Origin: Neoscytalidium dimidiatum
Lineage: Eukaryota > Ascomycota > Dothideomycetes > Botryosphaeriales > Botryosphaeriaceae
Assembly (NCBI GenBank): GCA_037367355.1
Contig: CM074704.1
Span: 1,488,001-1,552,000, forward strand
DNA: 64,000 nucleotides
Reading direction: 5' to 3'
In this document: one piece after another, positions 1-10,964 of the stretch
How positions within the stretch are numbered: the first letter of the stretch is position 1
How the letters are laid out: each line of letters begins with the position of its first letter
Program-made: the position numbers and the translations under genes
Notes under the pieces: model-generated
Seen by the model: the letters and a program-made list of their open reading frames with translations, nothing else
What the model was told of the DNA's origin: nothing
Database searches by the model: none

Positions 1-1176
1 AAGGATGGTGCAATGGTAAATGGCGCAAGAGCCGCGACAACTGGTGAAATCGCTCAGCTTCCCAATAGGGCGCGCTTGACAGAAGTCACGACTGTTGCCC
101 TGGCCTCCGAATGTGACAGCTGTTACAACCTCCCGGTCTAGCCTGGGACTTGAGGGTCTTGATAAAGTCGTGTTTCGAACGACTTGAATAGTCGGGCCGT
201 ATCACCACCCTCTGCGTGCGTTGACTTTCCGGTTGGTGGAGCGTACACGTCGGCCGACCATCGGCGATAAGATAAAAGATTAGATGTCTGGGCAGTTACC
301 AGGGTGTCAATAACTAGCCCCTGGTCGCTTAATTACCGCATATTTAAAGGGGTCTTACTCCGCTTCTTATAGCTGCTAGCAGGGGCCAGAGGGGGTTGGG
401 GTGGAGTGGAGTGAAGAGGATTAGGTGAGCGAGGAGCGTAAGAAAGAGTTTTCAGCAGGCCCCCTCGCTTATCGGATTAAAGTCGGAACGCCAAGAATCG
501 CCGTTGGTCGGCCGACCTGCATTCACGGTTGGTGTGGTCCCCTGCCGTGCGCCCTCATATGCATGCCCGCCAAGGCGAAAAGGGAGCGAATGCACAAGAT
601 GCAACGTAGTATAGACGGGATGATAGGTAGCCTCTCCCGGTGGAACGGACCGCTCACCTTTCCCCCCCCCTCTCTTCGCCGGGCCATGTTTTTTTCCCCC
701 TTCGTGTTTAAGTCCCAGTAGTCCTTTGCCCAGGGCTCGCTGTCAGACACTAGCCACCATCACATGTCAGATCAAGCCACCGGTCTTTTCAGGCCGCTGC
801 CACCAGGACAAGTGTGGCTTCGCTCTCCACGAATCGGCACGCGGGCTGCCCTCGCGTTCCCATCTGCAACTGATGAGCCGAGGATGCGGCATGTGCGCCG
901 ACATCATCATAGCCGCGACAACGCCGGCCGGAGACTCTCTCTGTTGCGCGCGCCGTCTCCCCTCCCGAGTGTCGCGCTTCCCGTTCCCTTTCCCCCACAT
1001 GCTGAGCTCGATCACAAGCTTGGTGCCTGATACCGGAGACCCGCTTTGTTCACAGTGCTGCCAGAGACGTCGACGGCGCGAGTGGACGGATACTCACCAC
1101 CCGCTAAACACCACACTGCTGCGACGAGGGGCCGGATAATAAACACATCCTCGGGGCTTAGGGAAGAGTGATTGTC
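1..1176. other. Left-end intergenic region, no gene seen
   Basis: The open frames here are short, overlap one another on both strands and resemble no family I know. The last part presumably holds the promoter of the peroxisomal gene that starts at 1177. No tRNA or repeat was recognised. Confidence 0.5.
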
Positions 1177-2339
1177 ATGGCAGACAGAGTAATGGATCTC
1201 GTGAAGAGCTTGGAGGTTAGTGATATGCTTCATTGGTTTTCCTGGGGCTACCGCCGCCGCTGCATCGATGTCGCAAGTACAAGTACGCGTGTATACGCTG
1301 GCATGTACTGCACACGCTCGGAAGCAGCTCTGAGGAGATACAGCATGTCCGTTCAAGTGTATGCACCGGTGGGCTGATTGATATCCCCGTGCACTGTAGG
1401 CCTCAGCAGAGCGCATTGCACTGGACCCCAAATACCATGACGTCCTCACGTTAGTCAAGGGCGTTCGAAATGGTATCGTCTACGGGTCGAAAGTGCGGTT
1501 CCCGCACGCTTTGGTGTAAGCACCTGTCTCTCAACCCCCTGTTTCAATATTCGAAAGTAACGAAGATTGACCAACATGCGTGCCGCAGCATGATATTCCT
1601 CTTCCGCTCCGGCGAGTACGTCTGCTCTACCTCCATCCACCCTCACCCGTAATCCCCGAACCGATCCCTCAAACTAACATCCCAAACCCCCCCTCCTAAC
1701 CAGCCTCCGCACGAAAACCAAGCTCGTCCTCAAAGCGACACGCATGCACGCCCGCAACCTCGGCCTCTTCGCTCTGGTCTACAAATCCAGCATGCTCCTG
1801 CTGCGGCGCACGTCGCCAAGCGGCAAGGAGCGGCGCTACGACGCCTTCCTGGCGGGCCTGCTGGGCGGCTACGCCGTGTTCGGGCGCACGATCCACTCGT
1901 CCGTCAGCCAGCAGATCGTCATCTACGTCTTCGCGCGCGTGGTGCTGGCGTACGCGAAGCTGCTCGTCCAGCCCAAGGGCGACCACAAGACGCACGGTCA
2001 CCACCATCACCACGCCCGCGCCGGCGGCGGTGGCGGCTGGGAGGTCATCAGCGATCCCGTGCTCGCAGCAAAGGTGCGGGACAACGCTTGGACGGTGTTC
2101 GCGAGCGTGAGCTGGGCGCTCGTCATGTACGTGTTTAGGTGGCATCCCGAGGTCGTGCAGCCGAGTTTGCGGAATAGCATGCATTACATGTAAGTTTTCC
2201 CGTTACCCTTCCAGGGCCGACCCGTGTCTTCTGCTCAATGTGCTAATGGTGCCTTTTTTTTTTTTCTTTCCCCCCGTGCAGCTACGAGCAATCGGACCAT
2301 TGGGACTCGCTGAGGACGCTCATCTGGCACAACAAGTAA
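1177..2339 (+). CDS. Peroxisomal membrane protein 4-like (PXMP4/PMP24, Tim17 superfamily)
   Basis: Model: join(1177..1215,1400..1515,1589..1615,1704..2189,2282..2339), 241 aa. The family is an integral peroxisomal membrane protein of about 210-240 aa, distantly related to Tim17/22/23; its transport role is poorly defined. Family landmarks are present: LDPKYHDVL, KGVRNGIVYGSKVRFPHALV, MIFLFRSG, HARNLGLFALVYKS and the C-terminal YEQSDHWDSLRTLIWHNK. MIFLFRSG comes only from a 27-nt exon at 1589..1615. Without it the protein would jump from HALV to LRTK, losing a conserved segment. A histidine run (HGHHHHH) and a glycine run lie in a loop near residue 165. The weakest point is exon 1: the ATG at 1177 and donor at 1216 fit in phase, but the first intron would be 184 nt and the N-terminus is poorly conserved. 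Exons 2-5 are secure. Confidence 0.87.
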
Positions 2340-4774
2340 ACAGCAATGGAAACGAAGAGAATCACGCCGGTGTGCCCATTATGAATGGGTTTGGAACAAC
2401 GGCAAGGTTGGACGGGCTGGTACTGGGTTTGCATGGGAAATGGAGTTGCGGCGCTGTGCCTGCGGAGGCCAGGGAACTTGCCGAGGGCTTAAATTATGAT
2501 GGTTCTGTTTTGCTAATTTTGGTCATCGTTCTGCTCTTGTGTTACTGAAAGATTCTGCTCTTTCGCATAGATATGATCGAGTACCCCCATGGGTGCGCTT
2601 TAGTCTTAACACCGCGGTGGTACATTCGATAAATTTCCCGGGTGCGAGCACCCGAGACAAGTGGGTCTACGTAGAGTGAGGTCTGTCACTCTTTCCTCCT
2701 CCTATTTTCGAAGGATGAAGGTAAGACAGAAAGGATGACCACTCGTATGAATTCAGGTACAAGATCGAGCAGGTTGTGGACTTAGTGATAAGCGATAAGG
2801 ATGCAGTACCCGCATCAAATGACGTAGCAATGCCGTACATCAGCACTCATCTCCAAACGTCATAAAGACCCTGCAGTCACGAAAATCGGGGTGCTTCAGA
2901 TTGGCCACCGGTCAGTCGGATGCGGTAGGCACAGCAGAGGTAGCCAACGCATCTGTTGACGCTTCTGAAGCCGATGACTGCTCCGCCGAGAGCCGCAATC
3001 ACGAATCGGTCGGTCACGACGTGCAGTGCACGAATTCACAACACTAAGACGCGTCTTTGTTTCAAGTCGGGGCGCGTGAGTGAATGTGGGCATTGGATGC
3101 CGACTGTGGGTGCTAAATTTGGCAAAAGAACACAGGAGGATCACGGTTCTTACATGTGTGCCTTGCACAGCGCGATTGCCTGCAAGACCCCACTCACTGG
3201 GTGGGGGGAAGGAGGCAAGGCACAAGACCGCAACACAGAGCAGCAGAGCGTTCGTGTGTCCGTACGGGCTGTGTAGTCGGACAGGGTTCGCGATCCTACC
3301 TACCCCAGAGCGCGTCTTTTTTGCCCACAGCGGTGTGGCAATGTTTCTTGGACGGCACGACATCCCCGACGCGGCCGTATTGCGTGCATATTCGCTCGCG
3401 AATCGTTCGCCTCAGATCATCGACACCAGGTGTCCGGGCCAAGAACGGGGTGTTTGTGAAGCGATGGCAATCGGGTGACAGGGCGGCCAATAATGGGTCC
3501 AGGACAGAGCCGCAAAATGCGTGATTTTTTGGGCGAACACGTACTTCGTACAACGGCGCGGGCTGGCTAGTGTGGGCGATTGGCATTATTGCTGAAGCGA
3601 CATAAGGGGTATTACTGCAAAGAGCGCCAGGTATCGGGTCGGCCTCCCTGGCGAGAGTCTCCTGTGGAAAGCGCACCGGAGGTCTTGCCGAAGGCACGGA
3701 GGTAGTTGACGAGCCTGTTGGGGGCTGCTGGGAGATAGGCGCTGCGGTCTCAGCTGCACATGAGTCAGTTCGGTCGACCGGATGGAGCTCACAGGACAAG
3801 CAGGGCCATGAAATGTCGTGCGAAGGATAGCGTTCGGAAGGGGTTGGGTGGTCCAGCTCCAACGCCGGCTCGGTTAAGGGCGGCTGAGGTCCGCTGATAG
3901 CTCTTGTACCGCTTCCAACTCTATCTTTACCCGTCCGATTTCGCCTTCCCTCGGGGTTGGCTGTCCTGCAGTGGCAGCGCCAGGCTAGTAGGCCGCCAAG
4001 ACGAAGGGATAATGGTACGATTGCCTCCGTAGCTGACGCCAATGGGCTGTAGAACGAGCCGGCGCCGCTGGACCCGTTTCCTCGCTCAAGCGCAGTCGCG
4101 AACGGCATCTCGCGTGGAAGCGGGGAAGAGGAATCGCCAATCCACGCGCTGGGTTCGCAAGGCTGACTTGATCCTCGGTGTGCATGTGCGAGCGCGCGGA
4201 CGAACCAAACCACACCGGAAGATAGGTGGAAGTCTGCCTTGGCCTTCTAGAAACAAGGATGTGGCCGTCGGCGAGCTGCGAGATGCTGTTTTGGAGCCGA
4301 TCTGCCAGCCGTTCCTCGTCCTATCCTGGCCTTGCTCCCACTGCCTCGCACCTTGACGTCGGTAAGCCGCGCCGACATTGTGTCACGGCGCAGCTGACCT
4401 TTCGCGAGCTCCCGGCGTCGTGACACGTTTGAGTGCCGCGCCGCCCACAGACCCGACTAGTTAAGAAGTCGGCGCTGACTGAGCTCCCGTTCCTCCTCTT
4501 ACACTCATATAATCTGTTTGGGAACATTGATTGTCATCCAACCTCCGCACCTTTCAAACGCGCATCAGCCGAAATTCAATTGGTCAACTACCGTCAGCCA
4601 ATCCGAGTACTTGCTTTCCTCATCTCAGATCTACGGCGTCCCCCATCACTGAGTTCGGTGCGATCTTGCACAGCACACCTCTTGATTAAGCAAATGCCTT
4701 CCAAGCACGAGGCTCGACCACCCTAGATCTCGCCTTGTCTGTGCCCCCAAAATCTCATCCGTACGCCCCTCTTG
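2340..4774. other. Intergenic region with unassigned open frames
   Basis: About 2.4 kb without a recognisable gene. On the minus strand a frame stays open from 4213 to 3296 (305 codons), but it begins with GTG. Its first ATG is at 4108, the sequence is Pro/Ser/Arg-rich and matches nothing I know. Three shorter plus-strand frames overlap the same stop-poor stretch, which suggests base composition rather than coding. RNA data would decide. Confidence 0.35.
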
Positions 4775-5617
4775 ATGACTTGTGGTGACTCTGACATGCT
4801 CATCAGCACGTCTATAGAGATCACCCGTTTCCAGAACAAGAGCCACACTTCGAACAAACCTGGATCCCAGAAACACCGGGGCATACCGGTTAGCCAACGA
4901 GAACACCATCGTGCGGCGCAAATTATCGCGGAAGGCATATCAGATTCCATGTCGGCACACGGTCCCAGTAGCACACAGAAGAGGGCAGACAGTATGCCAG
5001 CCGGAACCAATGTCCCCTCGCGTTTCCAGGTAGAGGAATGCAAGTGCAAGTGCAACTGCGCCGGCTGTCTTTGCGGCAGGGAACTAGGCGCCGGCAACGA
5101 GGGGATGGGGCAAGATTTGGAAGACTTCGTCATAGTGGGCCATGGGTGCTCGGCGGATGATTTTCCGAGTGGAGAAGAGGGGCCTCAAGGATATCCACCT
5201 GCATTCCCTTGGCGTTGTCCTGGCATAGGGGAGCACATCGACAACTTTTTCGGAGGGTTTGAAATAACCAAAGAAGGATTTCAACATTCTGAGAGCGACG
5301 AATGCGAGCCGCTGCGACAGTCAATGATCTTGAGGGACTTGACCTCCTTTAATCGGACCGGAGCCGCGACTTCCCTGGTCGATGAGGCCACGAGTGGAGT
5401 GGCTAGTGTGACAAGCTCCGGTTTTCTTCCGCGGGTATCAGAGCCAGCGCAGAATTTGCTGGATTTCGTGGGGTCGTGGGATGAGACATCGCCTGTGAGC
5501 CCAGGCTACCACTTCACCGGTGCGCTGTTATGGCTGAGTCCATCAAACTGGTCGCAGCGTTACGATCCAGGGCAGCAGGGATACCCGGACAGCATTCGCG
5601 ACGAGGACATGAAGTAG
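4775..5617 (+). CDS. Hypothetical protein with a metallothionein-like C-x-C cluster
   Basis: Single-exon ORF of 280 aa, not recognised. Residues about 89-100 read CKCKCNCAGCLC, a C-x-C-x-C-x-C-x2-C-x-C array that could hold Cu(I) or Zn. The rest has the composition of a soluble acidic protein: a hydrophobic patch (LEDFVIVGHGC) just after the cluster, aromatic segments near 145-160 (NFFGGFEITKEGF) and a tryptophan-bearing C-terminal part. No signal peptide or membrane segment is visible. The ATG at 4775 is the first in frame. ATGs at 4949 and 4994 would still include the cluster, so the start is uncertain. Introns upstream cannot be excluded. Lineage-restricted gene is my inference; it could also be a fortuitous ORF. 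Confidence 0.5.
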   Translation: MTCGDSDMLISTSIEITRFQNKSHTSNKPGSQKHRGIPVSQREHHRAAQIIAEGISDSMSAHGPSSTQKRADSMPAGTNVPSRFQVEECKCKCNCAGCLCGRELGAGNEGMGQDLEDFVIVGHGCSADDFPSGEEGPQGYPPAFPWRCPGIGEHIDNFFGGFEITKEGFQHSESDECEPLRQSMILRDLTSFNRTGAATSLVDEATSGVASVTSSGFLPRVSEPAQNLLDFVGSWDETSPVSPGYHFTGALLWLSPSNWSQRYDPGQQGYPDSIRDEDMK

Positions 5618-8259
5618 TCGTTTGGTGGCATATGGTCTGTGTGGCAGCTGATCTCTTGTTATGACAGCTTTGCAGGGGTTTTGGCGTTCTGACCGGCCGT
5701 CTCCAGTGATCTTTCCGCTGTACGAATAGTGTAATGTGGGCTCTTCTTGTCCTGTTCGCGTAGGTTGCGTTGGCTGGTGTCGCGGTGTTGTGGCCCTCAG
5801 CGACTTGTGGCTTGCTCGGTTCTCCGTATCTGTTCCGTTATCGCGCCTGCGTTGGCGCTTTCTCTTCTTAGCAGTCGGCTCGAGAATCCAGAGACGGATG
5901 GCGTTCTTGTTCCATCTCCTACACAACGTCGAAGATCAGACATCAAATTCCATGATTCTTGCCTGGGAATGCACGAACTGGAGTACCTCAGCACCGCGCT
6001 CTCCCTGGCTATGCAGGTTCGCGCGAACACGTCCGTTTTTGGCAGCGGTTGAACTCAGTCACCCAGAGCGCAGCGCGTTTCAAGATGCGGAGGGCTTAAG
6101 AAGGGGAGCGCGATGCCTGGCCGGGTGCATCTGTTGAGGCCCGGGAATAAAGCGTTGAAACGGCTCTCCGAACAAGCACGCGCGCCGCCTCCCGGCTGGG
6201 CGGGCAGGTGCATCTCCGTTTTCGCGGGGCGCAGAGTCCCTCTCAGACGATCTGCGCGTATCCGTGGGGCCAAGGGCCTAGCGCTCTCTGGGGACTCGCA
6301 GTCGAGACTCTCGTCTCTGCTGTCTGGCTGACCGGCTCCGCCGTTGGCCCCACCGTGGCGAGCACCAGCAGCCAGCGCGCTCGAGTCAACCAGCAGTGTG
6401 GTGTGAGAAGGGCGTGGACGCTTGACACGTAAGGGTGCGAGCGGTGCCGGTGGACGGCGGACGACTCAGCGGAAGGCGTGCCGAGCGAGCAGGCGCTGTC
6501 GCCAGCGTCCAGGACACGCGAGGTCTGTTTGCGGTGAAAAGTGACGATGGAGAGCCACAACCTCGAGCAGTCCGCGAGGTCCCACACGGCGCGCCGTCTG
6601 CACCCTGCTTGGCGCATCATCGTGAGGCTGCCGCCCGCCCGCGGCTGGGCGCCGCCGGGGCTGGCTCGCAGGCTGGCTGGCTGGATCCGGAAAGGCGTCG
6701 ACAGGGACGCCTCATTTGCACACCGCATCGCAGGCCGGCGCTGGCGTCGTCGCGGGAGATAACGCGTGCTCGTGGGAACAGCTGAGCGGGAGCGCTGCCA
6801 CCGCAGCGCCAGACCACCAGCCGGGGGCGTCTCTGCGCGTGCTGGGCCACAGGGCCCTTGGGACCGACCGGGACTTAGCTTGTTCTCGACCATTCCAGGG
6901 TGCGTGCAACCCCAACCGCGCGCTCGTCTGAAGGATAAGGCGAGGACGTACTTCTTGCCATGCATGCCAGCCTGTCCCTGCTGCGTCCGCTGCTGTGCTT
7001 GTGCTTGTGCCTCCGCAGCGCCCGTCGTCGCCTGTGCCCACGATCCCGCCGCCGCCGCCGTGGGCTGACTGAGCCAGCGCCTGCTGTTGGGCATTCCGAC
7101 CCTCCCCGCGCCCTCCTCATCACCGCCGCTGGCCCAGCAGCCCTCCCCGTGCATATCGGCGGTTCCAGCGCCTTCTTTTACGCCGTGCTGTGCAGCGTCG
7201 CGCCGTCAACTCAAGCGGCAGCCCGCACCCCCGCCCACTTGGAGTCTGCTTGACGTCGTCTGGGGAACAGACGGCGAACAGTGGAGCCCCAGGCCTCCTT
7301 ACCGCATATTTTCGGTCGCAGCACGGTCTCTGTGCAAATACGGAGGGCTTGAGGCCTCCTGCCTTTGGACTCCCGCAACGCCCCTCTGCGACTCACTCCC
7401 GCCTAGAGCTCGTCGAGGTTGTGGCTGCGCTTGTAAACTTTGGCGCGTCGACTGCCCAGCGAGATCCTCCCCTCCGCCATTGGCCCCGTTCGCTGCATCC
7501 TTGATCCGCCCGACACGCGGCTCCACATTTCTCGACGTCACTCTCGCCGGCGCATCACTTCGACTTTTTATGACACAGGGCCTGCCTAGCTCTCTGTAGC
7601 GCCAATTCTGTTCCAACAACAGCGCCTCCCACTGCGTACTTTACGCCTTGCTGCTTTCTCGCCGTCCGCCACCCACAAGCTCGTCGCGCAGAGGTTGGTC
7701 CAGTGCAGTACCTCCCACTCCTGAACCCCCCTTTTGGCTCTACCAGCTTCTCGTTCGGGACGTGCTTCTGACGACGCTCTTCAGGTCGATCCTCTCATCT
7801 CTGGACTTTTCTCGGTCCCAGCTCTGACCGTACCTCGGTCGGTATAAGTCCACTCGAGCCCTGCACAGCGCCATACCACACTCGAACCACCTACTTCTCC
7901 TACGGCCGTTGGATATCTGGCCAATTGGCGCAGGCGAGAAAGAGCCCTGAGTTTCGATTCTCTCGTGGCTGCAGCTGCTGGTGCACGCGACAGTCTGCGC
8001 GCGGCGTTCCGATTCTTCCCGATCACCTATCACCCCGCAGTCGGTTGAGCGCAATAGTCGCGCTCCTTCGCGAACATAGCTTGGGACATGCTTTGGTGGA
8101 TGAGAGACAAGGGCGTTGTTTAACGGAGCTGCTGTCATCACTATTCTTTCTGCCAGCTGGGATATAGATTCGCTTGGGCTTCTGTCTCCATAGACGTGGC
8201 TGCGGATTGCATATTTTCCTTATCCAGCATTTTCTCGGTGCTAAGCTACCTTAGTCGCC
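5618..8259. other. GC-rich region, no convincing gene
   Basis: This 2.6 kb stretch is rich in GC, with CGCCG-type runs around 6.6-7.1 kb. Many frames stay open simply because stop codons are rare. The longest, on the minus strand from 7154 to 6243, has an arginine/alanine/serine composition typical of antisense or non-coding GC-rich DNA. The final few hundred bases probably form the promoter and leader of the gene at 8260. Confidence 0.45.
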
Positions 8260-10350
8260 ATGTCAACCTCTCCTCCACCGAAAAGGCGCTTTCTGCCTGA
8301 GCCTGTTGAGACCACGACAAAGTCGTCAAGGAGGTTTGCGCCGCAGCCCGTGGAGACGACGAAGTCCAGCCGCAAGTTCCAAGTTGAGCCCGTCGAGACC
8401 ACAACCAAGAGTTCGAGGAAATTTGCCCCGGAACCTGTAGAAACAACCTCCAGAAGCAGCAAGGACAAACCAGTATCTGGGTCGGATGCTGCACCCCGCA
8501 GGCGGTTCGCTCCGCAGCCCGTTGAAACATCCACGAGAACTAACCGGGCCGGAGCTGTAAATGGAATGAATGGGGCTGATATTCGGAGCGCTGACACGAG
8601 CATGTCTGATGCCCAGCCTGCTCCGCAGATCGACGGCACCCCGCAGACAGAAACGAGACCTCGACGCAAGTTCGCGCCGCAACTCATCGAAACCGCAAAA
8701 CGATCCAGGAAAGCTGGTGATGTCGGTCCTGCAGTGAACGAGGCCGATAGAACCGAAGCGACGCCCGACGGTGGCACGCGCAGCCCCGGTAGGCGGCTGC
8801 GCCCTCCGCCTGCACCGGGGCCTCCCAACAACACACCAAACACTACTCTCAGTCAGGTTCCCAGTATGAGAGAGTGCCGCCGTCTCGGAATACCTTCGCG
8901 TAGTGATTCCATAGGAAGCAATCGTTCGCATTCTTTCAGAGTGCCCGAACTGGATACTATAGAATCATCGGAATCCGAGGAAGAAAGCACACCGTCGCTG
9001 TCAAACTCGCCGTCAGCCGAATCCGACTCGGAACAGTCCTTGGGATACAACCATGCAACGCGGAGGAGGGAGAGTGTTGATGAACGTTTCTCTGGCTTCT
9101 TGTTGGAAATCGCTGCTAAGGCAGCTGAAAATCAAATGAGAGAAGCAGCGATGGCGGCTTTCCCCAACGACGACCACCATGAGCCTGTCGATCACTTCAT
9201 CGCGCATGAGGAAGAGGATGTGGTTGAAAGTATGGACATGAACGAGGAGCGTCGCGAGTCGTTCACCAAGGTGAATTGGGAGCTCCTGGCAATGCAAAAG
9301 CACATGGAGGAGAAGGCCGAGAAGCAGGAGGCCGAGAAGGTGGAGAAGACCAAAAAGGTTGTGGAACCTACGAAGAAGAACATCTGGGGCGAACCACAGT
9401 GGGGAGCACCGTCGAAAAAGAGTGCGTGGGCAGATAGCGCGGCGAAGAGCCCGTGGGGTAACCCGTTTGCCAACCAGCGCGGCCTCGCCGAGGAGCAAGA
9501 GATGAAGGGTATGCAGCGAGGAGCGAGGCCTCCGATGCTCGGAAGCGATATTGTCTTCCCCCGCTGTCCTTCTCCGGAGCCTGCTAAATTCGATGTCACT
9601 CAGGGTTCAGAGGCGCTGCGCAACTCCATGTGCTACCTCACCGAGCAAAGCAAGCCGCAAGAACCTCAAGGTCTTTGGTGCCGCGAAAACAAGGAGGAGG
9701 ATACTCCAAAGCCGAAACCCATCAAACCGGAAGGGTTTGCAAAAGAAGGACGGCCAAAGCCACCATCGCTGTGGTCAAATCCCGGCAGTCGCCCACCCAG
9801 TCCGCGTGGTTTATGGAATGGATGCTGCCTTGGTCCTGGATCAAGAGACGGGACGAAGCAGGCAGGCATGCTCACACCGCGACTCGAGATTGACAACCCC
9901 TTTGATAGTCCTCCGCCGACACCTGCGAAGGCCCCCCCATCCCCCCCGCCTTCAAATCCGGACATGACGACCATCGACGACAAGCTTGCAGCGCAAAAGG
10001 CGCTAGAGGAGGAATTCAGCGACGCTTTTGTAACCCAGGTGTACAACTATCTCTCTCTTGGATATCCGTCGTTGGCGCGCAAATTCGACGACGAACTGAG
10101 TAAAATCAGCCGCATCCCGGTTGAAGAACTCCGCCAAGACGACGAGCTTGCCCAGGCAAGAGGCTATATCCGGCTGGGTGACGATAACAATGTTAAAGAC
10201 GCGGGTATCACTGAGGATACGTGTATGCGATGGCGGGCCTTGCGAATCTACATCCATGAGTGGGCAAAGCAGCAACCGCGCATGTTGCATGCAGGCCATG
10301 CGCTAGGTGGATTTGGTGTTGCTGCACGGCGTGGCAGTTGGGCATGGTAG
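8260..10350 (+). CDS. Conserved hypothetical protein with N-terminal F-x-P-x-P-V-E-T repeats
   Basis: Single-exon ORF of 696 aa with no domain that I can name. The N-terminus carries six copies of a short basic-aromatic motif, for example RRFLPEPVETT, RRFAPQPVETT, RKFAPEPVETT, and a divergent RKFAPQLIETAKRSRK near residue 135. A serine/glutamate stretch (SSESEEESTPS) follows at about 230-240, then a charged helix at about 345-375 (MEEKAEKQEAEKVEK). Next come spaced tryptophan motifs (IWGEPQWG, SAWADS, SPWGNPF, GLWCREN, SLWSNP, GLWNG). The C-terminal 110 residues look folded and helical (FVTQVYNYLSLGYPSLARKFDDEL). The mixture of linear motifs suggests a regulatory or scaffold protein, which is inference. 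The gene is certain to be coding because the frame is long and protein-like. Confidence 0.85.
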   Translation: MSTSPPPKRRFLPEPVETTTKSSRRFAPQPVETTKSSRKFQVEPVETTTKSSRKFAPEPVETTSRSSKDKPVSGSDAAPRRRFAPQPVETSTRTNRAGAVNGMNGADIRSADTSMSDAQPAPQIDGTPQTETRPRRKFAPQLIETAKRSRKAGDVGPAVNEADRTEATPDGGTRSPGRRLRPPPAPGPPNNTPNTTLSQVPSMRECRRLGIPSRSDSIGSNRSHSFRVPELDTIESSESEEESTPSLSNSPSAESDSEQSLGYNHATRRRESVDERFSGFLLEIAAKAAENQMREAAMAAFPNDDHHEPVDHFIAHEEEDVVESMDMNEERRESFTKVNWELLAMQKHMEEKAEKQEAEKVEKTKKVVEPTKKNIWGEPQWGAPSKKSAWADSAAKSPWGNPFANQRGLAEEQEMKGMQRGARPPMLGSDIVFPRCPSPEPAKFDVTQGSEALRNSMCYLTEQSKPQEPQGLWCRENKEEDTPKPKPIKPEGFAKEGRPKPPSLWSNPGSRPPSPRGLWNGCCLGPGSRDGTKQAGMLTPRLEIDNPFDSPPPTPAKAPPSPPPSNPDMTTIDDKLAAQKALEEEFSDAFVTQVYNYLSLGYPSLARKFDDELSKISRIPVEELRQDDELAQARGYIRLGDDNNVKDAGITEDTCMRWRALRIYIHEWAKQQPRMLHAGHALGGFGVAARRGSWAW
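8281..8715 (+). repeat. Short protein-coding repeats (six FxPxPVET motifs)
   Basis: Degenerate in-frame repeats of roughly 45-60 bp in the first third of the preceding gene. Each encodes two basic residues, F, a proline-containing pair and V/I-E-T. The DNA copies have diverged at synonymous sites, so these are old protein-level repeats and not a fresh satellite. Confidence 0.7.
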
Positions 10351-10964
10351 ACGCCGTGTGCTGGATGAATCAGTCGGCTGGAATTGGACTGCTGGAATCG
10401 GACTGCTGAAATCACACTTACTGAAATTTTTTTTTAATAACCTCTATCAGCATAGAGGGCTTGGAGCGTTTTTTTTTTCTTACACGGACTGTTAGCATCA
10501 GGTCGGCGTTCTTGTTTGATTGATTGTTTCGTCGTTGCTGGGAAAAGCGAACGAGCAAGGCGTTGGTATATTATCTCTGCGAGCCCGTGTCATGTTGGAG
10601 TGGTCGTAAGAAGAGTACAGTCGTTGGCATACGTTGGAAGAAGCATCAAATTGACATGAAAAATGGGAGCGAACTAGCCGCGGCTGTTTGGCAGCGATGT
10701 TTGGCGTGCAGAAGTGCCCGGGCGTAGCTCGAGGCATCTAGGAACACAAGGCTTGCATCATCGGCGCCGCGAACCCCGCGGTGTGTGCCGCCGCTGTCCC
10801 AGTCTGTCGGGTCCGGGTTAAATATCGGCTGCGCACGAGCCTGCGCGCGACCCAACGCGAACATGAGCTTCTGCCCGCCGCGCGCCCTAAACTCTCCATC
10901 TGCCTTCCTCACCTCAACCTCCTCCCAGCTCGGCGCCCCGCTCGCGGCGCTGCCCTCCGTCACC
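10351..10964. other. Intergenic region: terminator and promoter
   Basis: Holds the 3' end of the repeat gene, with T-runs at about 10428 and 10471, and the upstream region of the PWI/SR gene. An in-frame ATG at 10863 could extend the latter by 34 residues, but those residues are not PWI-like. Confidence 0.5.

Noticed and set aside
3296..4213. 305-codon minus-strand open frame
   Set aside because: Starts with GTG, no motif, overlaps other long frames in a stop-poor area. Kept only as a note in the intergenic entry.
6243..7154. 303-codon minus-strand open frame
   Set aside because: Arg/Ala/Ser composition of GC-rich DNA, overlapping frames on both strands, no family resemblance.
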